Assembly (NCBI GenBank): GCA_050175155.1
Contig: JBFXJF010000001.1
Span: 1 to 64,000 of the forward strand
Source: JBFXJF01 sp050175155
GTDB lineage: Bacteria; Bacillota; Bacilli; Tepidibacillales; Tepidibacillaceae
Length of the DNA stretch: 64,000 nt
Reading direction: 5' to 3'
Positions 45,419-51,773 of the stretch are shown piece by piece. A program made the translations under genes and the position numbers. Numbering within the stretch: the stretch's first letter is position 1; each line of letters starts with the position of its first letter. A model generated the notes under the pieces. That model did not search any database and was not told where the DNA came from. It was given only the letters and a program-made list of their open reading frames with translations.

Positions 45419-47110
45419 ATGGATAGAAAAATGATTGGAATCATTTCAGCATTGTTGATAGTAACTATTTTGATATTACTATATTTAAAGTTTATTCCAA
45501 ATTCTGAAGAAGTAAATTCGTTAAATAATCCTAATTCTAAATCAAATTATGTAGAAAATTATTTTGATAAAAACGAAGTTATTGATATTTATTTGACTTT
45601 ATCAGAATCGGATTTTGAAAACATGATGCAAAATCCTACTAAAGAAGAATATAAAGAAGCCACTGTTATTGTAGATGGTACGCAAATAGATTATGTAGGC
45701 TTGCGTGTAAAAGGTAATTCAAGTTTAAATATGGTTACAAGTAGTGACTCTGAACGTTATAGTTTTAAAGTAGATTTTGACCAATATATTATGGGTCAAA
45801 GCCTAGATGGTTTGACAAAACTTAATTTAAATAATTCTGTAAGTGACCCTTCCTACATGAGGGAATATTTATCTTACTCATTATTAGAAGAAATGGGAAT
45901 TCCAACTCCAGCTTATTGTTATGCTAATGTTTATGTAAATGGCGAACTTATAGGCTTATATTTGGCAGTTGAGGGGATTGAAGAGTCATTTATTGAGCGA
46001 TACTATCAAAGTTCTTATGGAACACTCTATAAACCAGAGGGTCAAGGAAGTGATCTTGTCTATATAGATGATCAGATAGAATCGTATAGTGGAATTAATT
46101 TAGTGACGGATTTAAAAAACGATGATAATAAAGAATTATTAAATATGATAAAAGCGCTTAATGCTGGAGAGGATTTAGAAAAGTACTTGAATATTGATGA
46201 GATATTACGGTATTTTGCGGTAAATACAGTATTAGTCAATATGGATAGTTATCAGAGCAACTTAAAACATAATTATTACCTTTATGAAGAAGATGGTGTT
46301 TTTTCAATACTACCATGGGATTATAATATGTCTTTCGCTGGATTTAATATGGGAATGGATACTCAGAATGCTACATCACTTTATATAGATAATCCATTGT
46401 CGGGAACTTCATTGGAGCAAAGCCCGTTATTAAGCAAATTATTGGAGGTAGAAGAATATAGGGAGTTATATCATCAATATATTTCGGAATTTATAGATGG
46501 TCCGTTTTCTTTTGAAACAATGTCTGTCGAAATAGAAAGAATAGCCAATATGATACGTCCATACTTAGAGAAGGATCCAACCAAATTTTATACAATGGAG
46601 CAATTTGAAGAAGCTTTGGATGAAGGTTCAACACAACAAAATATCATTAATAATAGTAATGACTCTGAAATGGCAATGAAGATTGTTCAAGAGCAATTGG
46701 AGGCTTCTAAGGAAAAGATAGGTGATCCACGGGCTGGTGGAAATAAAAATATGCTTGAAGGAAATGCTATAGGGTTAAAAAAGTTTGTAAATGAGCGAAT
46801 AAGCAACTTATCAAAACAGTTAAGTGGTGAGCTTCCTTCTACAGGAGATATAGAAGGAGATACAGAAAGTATACCTGTACAGGCTAATAATTTTGCCGAT
46901 AATCCACAAGGTAGACAACAAAATATGCCACCAGTTCCAGCTGGAGCTGAAGGACAACCTGCTTTTGATAGAAAAATGCAACCTTTTGAAGGGAATCAGC
47001 AACGAACAACAGACGTAACTGATCAATATTATTTAGTAGCCGGCACAATATTGGTACTATTGATTACACTAATATTTGTTTTTAAGAAGAAAACAAAGTA
47101 TATGATTTAA
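45419..47110 (+). CDS. CotH-family protein kinase, membrane anchored
   Basis: 563 aa. N-terminal anchor (about 7-26), CotH kinase domain (about 45-400; RVKGNSSLN, KLNLNNSVSDPSYMREYLS, ILPWDYNMSFAGF) and a C-terminal membrane helix (about 538-556) after a Pro/Gln-rich stretch. CotH kinases phosphorylate coat proteins in spores; this anchored form next to VTC and DUF4956 may act on surface proteins. RBS AAAGGGGTGA. Confidence 0.9.
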   Translation: MDRKMIGIISALLIVTILILLYLKFIPNSEEVNSLNNPNSKSNYVENYFDKNEVIDIYLTLSESDFENMMQNPTKEEYKEATVIVDGTQIDYVGLRVKGNSSLNMVTSSDSERYSFKVDFDQYIMGQSLDGLTKLNLNNSVSDPSYMREYLSYSLLEEMGIPTPAYCYANVYVNGELIGLYLAVEGIEESFIERYYQSSYGTLYKPEGQGSDLVYIDDQIESYSGINLVTDLKNDDNKELLNMIKALNAGEDLEKYLNIDEILRYFAVNTVLVNMDSYQSNLKHNYYLYEEDGVFSILPWDYNMSFAGFNMGMDTQNATSLYIDNPLSGTSLEQSPLLSKLLEVEEYRELYHQYISEFIDGPFSFETMSVEIERIANMIRPYLEKDPTKFYTMEQFEEALDEGSTQQNIINNSNDSEMAMKIVQEQLEASKEKIGDPRAGGNKNMLEGNAIGLKKFVNERISNLSKQLSGELPSTGDIEGDTESIPVQANNFADNPQGRQQNMPPVPAGAEGQPAFDRKMQPFEGNQQRTTDVTDQYYLVAGTILVLLITLIFVFKKKTKYMI

Positions 47111-47245
47111 TATTCGATAGTTAATACACTATGTCTAAATGAAAATTTAAGTATTGATTCTGTTCAATTCTTGTTGGAAGGAGAAATAGAGCAATTTATT
47201 GGTGATACAATAACTGATAAACCTATTTCTCAGAACTATGAATAG
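47111..47245 (+). pseudogene. Truncated GerMN gene remnant
   Basis: From just after the cotH stop, one frame reads SIVNTLCLNENLSIDSVQFL and continues EGEIEQFIGDTITDKP to a stop at 47243. This is the C terminus of the GerMN protein encoded intact 60 bp downstream (TIVNTLCLNEELNIDSVQFL). The 5' two thirds are missing: a partial duplication. Confidence 0.85.
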
Positions 47246-47307
47246 ACTATTCTAAAAGTGTAATGAAAAATTGTAATCATTTTTATATTTAAAGGAGGTG
47301 TTTACTG

Positions 47308-47763
47308 ATGAATAAGCTAAAATACTTATTATTATTCTCTATATTCCTATTCACAGTAGGATGTTCGGATTCTAATAATACTGACTATATAAAAATATAT
47401 CATCTTAATGATGAAGGAACAGGTTGGATGACAACAGTACAAAAGGATTTACCTGCTGATCCGGAAATCATAATAAATGAGCTAATAACAAATGAAATTA
47501 CTTTTATTCCTAAGGATACTAAGTTGTTAAGTTTTGAAGTTAAAGATAATATTGCTTATGTAAATTTAAGTAAAGAATTTGAGAATATGTCACTTGGAGA
47601 TTTTAATATATGGATTAGTATATATACTATTGTAAATACATTATGTTTAAATGAAGAATTAAATATTGATTCCGTTCAATTTTTAATAGAAGGGGAAATC
47701 CAACATTTTATAGGATATGATATAATCTCAGATGAACCAAAAGAACCATTCCTTAGTTTATAA
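47308..47763 (+). CDS. GerMN-domain lipoprotein
   Basis: 151 aa. Signal peptide with lipobox TVGC (Cys19), then a GerMN domain (about 30-140; YVNLSKEFENM, IVNTLCLNEELNIDSVQFLI). GerMN domains occur in GerM and other spore or cell-wall lipoproteins. AAAGGAGGTG before ATG 47308. A truncated copy lies upstream; a bidirectional terminator follows. Confidence 0.85.
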   Translation: MNKLKYLLLFSIFLFTVGCSDSNNTDYIKIYHLNDEGTGWMTTVQKDLPADPEIIINELITNEITFIPKDTKLLSFEVKDNIAYVNLSKEFENMSLGDFNIWISIYTIVNTLCLNEELNIDSVQFLIEGEIQHFIGYDIISDEPKEPFLSL

Positions 47764-47767
47764 TTTA

Positions 47768-47808
47768 ATAAAGAGTGTTAGGTTTTTTAAATAACTAACA
47801 CTCTTTAT
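47768..47808. terminator. Bidirectional terminator GerMN / amidase
   Basis: ATAAAGAGTGTTAG and CTAACACTCTTTAT are complementary with flanking A/T runs. Confidence 0.85.
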
Positions 47809-47830
47809 TAAATTTATAACTTACTTGGAA

Positions 47831-48376
47831 TTATATACATGCAAGAATGGCATCCGCAATTGCTTCTCCTAAGGCTTGTCCTCCAACTGAATTATATGCA
47901 TTACAGTCGGATTGATTACTAACAAAGAATGGCTCAATAATTAATGCTGGCATATTTGTATAATTTAATTCTCCTTTGTCAGTTGGATGTTGTAATCCAC
48001 TATTTGATATTCCTAATAAATTTGAGACTGTTGATTTTATACTATTTCCTATTGTCATTGCAAGATTATCATTTGAACGAGTCAAAACTGTTGTATAAGA
48101 CTCATAAGGGTTTGAAATTGAATTAACATGACAGCTTACAAACAAATCTACCCCATAAGAGTTAGCTAAATTCACTCCTGCCATTAATTCTTTATCTGCA
48201 CTATCGTAGTCAATGAAATAGGTATCTGGATCAAATGTATAGACTGTATGACCCGCATAATAAAGCTTTTGAGCTAAATAAGGTGCATACTCCCTTATAA
48301 TTTCTACTTCGTCTCCATACTGTGATGAAGCTCCTGGAAACTCTTCACTATGTCCATATCTAACAAAAATTTTCAT
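47831..48376 (-). CDS. N-acetylmuramoyl-L-alanine amidase, leaderless
   Basis: 181-aa Amidase_3 zinc enzyme that cuts the sugar-peptide bond of peptidoglycan. Zinc ligands: His9 (YGHSEE), Glu in DEVEIIREYA and His in VSCHVNS; catalytic Glu in IIEPFFVSN. No signal peptide, cell-wall-binding domain or anchor, as in phage endolysins. Ribosome site AAAGGGAGTG before ATG 48376. Transcribed divergently from the sigma cassette, with a shared promoter-like motif. Confidence 0.9.
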   Translation of the reverse strand: MKIFVRYGHSEEFPGASSQYGDEVEIIREYAPYLAQKLYYAGHTVYTFDPDTYFIDYDSADKELMAGVNLANSYGVDLFVSCHVNSISNPYESYTTVLTRSNDNLAMTIGNSIKSTVSNLLGISNSGLQHPTDKGELNYTNMPALIIEPFFVSNQSDCNAYNSVGGQALGEAIADAILACI

Positions 48377-48383
48377 AATAAAA

Positions 48384-48464
48384 CACTCCCTTTAATTGAA
48401 TTTTATTTGCAAGACTATATTTATTGGCCAATTAAATTTGTCTTACAATATCTAAAGGGAGTTT
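48384..48464 (-). promoter_or_regulatory. Leader hairpin over the amidase ribosome site
   Basis: In the minus-strand leader, CTCCCTTTA (+48453-48461 region) is complementary to the Shine-Dalgarno arm TAAAGGGAG (+48386-48394). ATTGTAAGAC further pairs with GTCTTGCAAAT (48405-48449). The loop holds the palindrome ATTGGCCAAT. The far arm overlaps the candidate alternative -10, so only transcripts from upstream would carry it. Confidence 0.6.
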
Positions 48465-48482
48465 AAAAGGTAAAAAACAATC
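48453..48482 (-). promoter_or_regulatory. Candidate alternative-sigma promoter, amidase copy
   Basis: Minus strand GATTGTTTTTT...CTCCCTTTA: TTGTTT, 16 nt, CCTTTA, 77 nt from the ATG. Matches the motifs at 48795 and 50055. Confidence 0.6.
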
Positions 48483-48512
48483 TCTAATTAAATTTTTTTT
48501 TAATATATCATT

Positions 48513-48541
48513 AATATATTTCGGGATTTACAAATGGTCAA
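48513..48541 (-). promoter_or_regulatory. SigA-type promoter upstream of amidase
   Basis: Minus strand TTGACC, 17 nt, TATATT; its transcript would include the whole leader hairpin. The rest of 48542-48794 is AT-rich with no gene supported. Confidence 0.5.
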
Positions 48542-48794
48542 TTTTCCTTTTATTAACCCAAAATACAATTAAGCAATTAAGGTCTTAACAAAATCTTAAT
48601 AAAAATTGCTCCTTATTTCCCAGTGAATTCTAGTTTATATGATATATAATAGTAAATATAATATTTGGATAAAGTATCCTTTAATACGTTAATATGCAAT
48701 TAATTACATTATTGACCATTGAGTTGATAAAAACAAATATTACTAGATTATTCTCAGAAGTAATTTTAAAAAAATATAAATATTTTTTTAATTT

Positions 48795-48826
48795 GGTTGT
48801 TTTTTATAAAAGTAAAACCACTTTAT
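48795..48826 (+). promoter_or_regulatory. Candidate alternative-sigma promoter, sigma operon copy
   Basis: GGTTGTTTTTTATAA...AAAACCACTTTAT: TTGTTT, 17 nt, ACTTTA. 26 of 32 positions match the copy before the C39-like gene (50055). It ends 43 nt before the sigma gene start, fitting autoregulation. Confidence 0.65.
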
Positions 48827-48868
48827 TCTATATAAGGGAAAAATTAATTATAGAAGGAGGTGTTAATT

Positions 48869-49531
48869 CTGAAAACTAATAATTTGATTTATAAAGAATA
48901 CTTACAAGCAAAAGAACTAGTATTATCTGGCCAGTTATTCGACATAAATAATTTTATTCATTTAAAAAATAAGGTTGAAATATTTATAAACGAAAATCCT
49001 TTTCTCATGAAGAATAATATAGTTAGTCAGTTTCTAGATGAAGAATACAACCGTGGTATTTTTGCAATAGCTCTATTTGGTGAAAAGGAATTAGTAGATT
49101 TGTTAAATGAGCGATTTAGGAAATTTTATTTTGAATATAGATTTATTGCTTATATATGTAAACTATTATATTTTGAAGCAATAAATTTTGATAGAGGGAA
49201 AAGAAAATTAATAGAGAGTGAACCTTTAATTGTAGATAAGCGAATTAAGGAGGATAGTGAGTTAACATTCTCGGATACTATTTTCAAGGAAGAACTAGAA
49301 TTTGAATTTAAATCAAATACACTTGATGATTGTATAATTGATGAGCAATTATATATGACATATAAGAATTTAAAAGAAAATCAACGACAAATATTGTATT
49401 TGAAATATTATACTCTTTTAAAAGATACTGAAATTGCAAAAAAACTAAACGTAACAAGACAAGCCGTATCCAAAAGCAGAAACAAAGCTTTAATTACTTT
49501 AAGAAATTCATTAAGGGAGGAGAGAAAATGA
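48869..49531 (+). CDS. SigO-like sigma factor
   Basis: 220 aa. The C-terminal region 4 helix-turn-helix is clear: LKENQRQILYLKYYTLLKDT and VTRQAVSKSRNKALITLR. The middle (about 80-115, FRKFYFEYRFIAYICKLLYF) resembles the -10-binding part of region 2. Presence of the RsoA-like and YvrJ genes places it with the Bacillus SigO (YvrI) two-subunit type; UviA/TcdR-type factors are an alternative relationship. The likely start is CTG 48869: AGAAGGAGGTG (48852-48862) is ideally spaced for it and overlaps the alternative GTG 48860. The stop overlaps yvrJ (ATGA). Confidence 0.82.
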   Translation: MKTNNLIYKEYLQAKELVLSGQLFDINNFIHLKNKVEIFINENPFLMKNNIVSQFLDEEYNRGIFAIALFGEKELVDLLNERFRKFYFEYRFIAYICKLLYFEAINFDRGKRKLIESEPLIVDKRIKEDSELTFSDTIFKEELEFEFKSNTLDDCIIDEQLYMTYKNLKENQRQILYLKYYTLLKDTEIAKKLNVTRQAVSKSRNKALITLRNSLREERK

Positions 49532-49683
49532 CTGATATTGATTGGTTAAATTCCGTAGGTAACGTAGGTTTTCCGATTGTAATTACTATTTATTTATTGT
49601 ACAGATTTGAGAAAAAGTTAGACACTTTGACTAAAGGCATAAATGAATTAACAAAAGCATTATATCAATTTATATCAAAGTAG
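49528..49683 (+). CDS. YvrJ-family small membrane protein
   Basis: 51 aa. VGFPIVITIYLLYR forms one membrane helix (about 12-26), followed by a charged amphipathic helix (FEKKLDTLTKGINELTK). This matches the YvrJ family, which also resembles BhlA/UviB holin-like peptides. ATG 49528 overlaps the sigma stop, after GGGAGGAGAG. In Bacillus yvrJ lies with sigO and rsoA. Possible membrane partner or pore; function not established. Confidence 0.82.
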   Translation: MTDIDWLNSVGNVGFPIVITIYLLYRFEKKLDTLTKGINELTKALYQFISK

Positions 49684-49692
49684 GTGATAAGA

Positions 49693-49923
49693 GTGAATCT
49701 GTTTGAACTAGTAGATAATGTTAAAAAGGGAGATAAACATTCTCTTGAGCTTGTTATTGATATGTTTGAACCAAAAATAAACATTCTTTTGCATCAGACG
49801 AACAGACAAAATAGAGAGGATTTACGTCAAGAATTATATAGTGTCATAATAAAGAAATCTAAAGAGTATAATCTAGATAAAGTACCAGGATTAGATGAAT
49901 TTATAAAAAAAAATATAGTATGA
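49693..49923 (+). CDS. RsoA-like co-sigma protein
   Basis: 76 aa (GTG 49693 after AGGTGATAAGA; GTG 49684 is an alternative). LVDNVKKGDKHSLELVIDMF and REDLRQELYSVIIKKSKEYN match the HTH_16/region-2.1-2.2-like domain of RsoA, which in Bacillus supplies part of region 2 to SigO. Length matches RsoA (about 79 aa). Same operon as the sigma factor and YvrJ. Confidence 0.75.
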   Translation: MNLFELVDNVKKGDKHSLELVIDMFEPKINILLHQTNRQNREDLRQELYSVIIKKSKEYNLDKVPGLDEFIKKNIV

Positions 49924-49947
49924 TAATTATTATTGAAAGGAAGTTTT

Positions 49948-49980
49948 ATGAAGGCTATAAAATATTTTGTTCTAAGTTAA
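49948..49980 (+). CDS. Possible 10-aa peptide MKAIKYFVLS
   Basis: A strong ribosome site (GAAAGGAAG) precedes ATG 49948, with a stop after ten codons, just before the operon terminator. It could be a tiny peptide or a decayed 5' end of a gene; nothing decides. Confidence 0.3.
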   Translation: MKAIKYFVLS

Positions 49981-50018
49981 AAAAGTCTGTATTGAATAAT
50001 CATTCAACCAGACTTTTT
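49980..50018 (+). terminator. Terminator of the sigma operon
   Basis: AAAAAGTCTG and CAGACTTTTT around a 19-nt loop. Confidence 0.88.
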
Positions 50019-50054
50019 ATTATCTAAAATTTTATGAAAAAATTTTAAATTTGA

Positions 50055-50086
50055 GGTTGTTTTTTTCATTAGTAAAAACCCTTTAT
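50055..50086 (+). promoter_or_regulatory. Candidate alternative-sigma promoter, C39 copy
   Basis: GGTTGTTTTTTTCATT...AAACCCTTTAT: TTGTTT, 17 nt, CCTTTA. Near-identical to 48795-48826, 108 nt before the C39-like start. Confidence 0.65.
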
Positions 50087-50121
50087 ATAATATAACGAAA
50101 TAAAGAAAGTTGATTTGGGGT

Positions 50122-50192
50122 AAATCACTTCTCTTTATACCCCTTTCGTTAAAATTTAGAATTGATAATTTACGAAAGTGGGAGAGTGATTT
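50122..50192 (+). promoter_or_regulatory. Leader segment able to mask the C39 ribosome site
   Basis: AAATCACT-T-CTC (50122-50133) is complementary to GAG-AGTGATTT (50182-50192), covering the Shine-Dalgarno. GGGGTA/TACCCC and AACGAAA/TTTCGTT offer alternative pairings in the same leader. Confidence 0.5.
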
Positions 50193-50194
50193 GT

Positions 50195-50737
50195 ATGGGA
50201 TATAGAACTTTTTCTCGTGATCTTGGTACACCAAGTTTCTTACAGGGTAGTGGAGACTGGTCTAGTGAAATTACTTCATGTGAGGGTACAATGGCTAGTG
50301 AAGGGTGTTTTATAACGTCAGCGGCTATGATATTCAAAGGATTTGGGGATAATGTTGATCCAGGCACTATGCTCGATAATTTAAAAGATAATTATGATGG
50401 TGCAGATTGTCCATTTCTATGGTCTACTGCCGCTTCTGCTTATGCTCATACTTGGAATGGCAAGACCTTTGGAACATTTGATCAAGTAAAAGATGATATC
50501 TTTGACCTTATTTATAATCAAGGAATTCCTGTGATGATTCATGTTCCAAACCATATGATAGTAGCTAAAAAATTTTATGGGACTTTAGCAGTAGATGCCG
50601 AAGGAAATATTTTTTATACTCAGATTACACCAAGTATGATTTATATAAATGATCCAGGAAGTAGTTTTAATGAAACTTTACAAGATGTTATTGACGATAA
50701 TGGATCTGTGGATTATATCACTTATTATACAGCATAG
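50195..50737 (+). CDS. C39-like cysteine protease, leaderless
   Basis: 180 aa. Papain-like C39 fold features: Gln17 (SFLQGSGDW), nucleophile candidate Cys38 (SEGCFITSAAMI), His120 (PNHMIVAKK) and Asp153 (INDPGS). No signal peptide and no ABC domain. The start is ATG 50195 with GGGAGAGTG; earlier in-frame GTG/TTG starts lie upstream of that site. It stands alone between two terminators and shares the promoter motif of the sigma operon. Substrate unknown. Confidence 0.75.
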   Translation: MGYRTFSRDLGTPSFLQGSGDWSSEITSCEGTMASEGCFITSAAMIFKGFGDNVDPGTMLDNLKDNYDGADCPFLWSTAASAYAHTWNGKTFGTFDQVKDDIFDLIYNQGIPVMIHVPNHMIVAKKFYGTLAVDAEGNIFYTQITPSMIYINDPGSSFNETLQDVIDDNGSVDYITYYTA

Positions 50738-50748
50738 AGATATTAAAC

Positions 50749-50789
50749 AAAGCAAAAAATCCAGAACTATTATCTGGATTTTTTGCTTT
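50749..50789 (+). terminator. Terminator after the C39-like gene
   Basis: AAAGCAAAAAATCCAGA and TCTGGATTTTTTGCTTT are perfect complements (17 bp). Confidence 0.92.
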
Positions 50790-50834
50790 AAAAATGTTAA
50801 AATATAGCAAAATAGTAAAAAATGGAGGGATTAC

Positions 50835-51668
50835 ATGAGACCTAGAATCTTAATCGTGTTTTTGATTATATCTATATTTATAATTTCTTTTTTTAATGGG
50901 TGTACTCAAAATGGGTTTCTAAAAGATAACATTGTAGAGCAAGATTTATTCAATAATGCTTCAGATTTAATATTGCAAGAAATCAGTAAGCAGGTGAATA
51001 AACAAGTCAAGGATCTTACTGTAGAGGATTTGCTTAGTATAACAAAACTCTCACTAGATGGACCTATTAACAATGAAAATGACTTCGAAATTATCGGTAA
51101 TATGAAAAATCTGATAACTCTATCATTACAAAATGTCGAAGCACCAAACTTCAATTTTTTATTGGGACTTACAGAGTTACAACACTTAACTATCAATCAT
51201 TTTAAGACTGAATTACCCTTACCGTCATTTGAACCACTAAAAAAACTAACTTACTTAGAATTCAATGACGGAAGAATTTCAGATATACAGTTCCTTCAAG
51301 ATGTGATAACCCTACGGACGCTTATTATCACACGAACAAAAGTAGAAGATATTTCTATTATTTCTTCTCTACAAAATCTTGTGTATTTAAATATCTCATT
51401 GAACCCTATTTCCCATATAGAGCCTGTAAAAGATCTTCCCAAATTAAACAGGCTAGTAATGATGAATCTACGAATTGATGATCCTGAAAGCTTAAGTGAA
51501 TGTGAGTCACTTAGAAATTTGGATATTCGTTTTACCAACATTACTTCAATTAAGCCACTAATTAATTTAGAGAACCTTGAAATATTATTGTTATCTTGGC
51601 AAAATATTGAAGATTTAGATTTATTACCCGAGAAAGTTCAAGTCTCTGAGCTTCCTATACTTGGTTAA
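50835..51668 (+). CDS. Leucine-rich-repeat lipoprotein
   Basis: 277 aa. Lipobox FNGC (Cys23), then an N-terminal cap and about seven LRR units of internalin type (LQNLVYLNISLNPISHIEPV, LENLEILLLSWQNIEDLDLL). Surface protein-binding role likely; no anchor beyond the lipid. AATGGAGGG precedes ATG 50835. It stands between the sigma cassette and comEC. Confidence 0.82.
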   Translation: MRPRILIVFLIISIFIISFFNGCTQNGFLKDNIVEQDLFNNASDLILQEISKQVNKQVKDLTVEDLLSITKLSLDGPINNENDFEIIGNMKNLITLSLQNVEAPNFNFLLGLTELQHLTINHFKTELPLPSFEPLKKLTYLEFNDGRISDIQFLQDVITLRTLIITRTKVEDISIISSLQNLVYLNISLNPISHIEPVKDLPKLNRLVMMNLRIDDPESLSECESLRNLDIRFTNITSIKPLINLENLEILLLSWQNIEDLDLLPEKVQVSELPILG

Positions 51669-51773
51669 TAGTATAAATTTATAACTTAATAGAAATTGAT
51701 TGATTACCAAAGTAAGGAAGGATTATTTTAATCTAGCGAGAAATAGATAAATATAGAAAATTACAATATAGGA

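Noticed and set aside
47944..48126. 60-aa frame antisense to the amidase
   Set aside because: Shadow of a gene with clear zinc-ligand motifs.
48694..48879. 61-aa frame before the sigma gene
   Set aside because: No ribosome site, crosses the candidate promoter and overlaps the sigma start; AT-rich chance frame.
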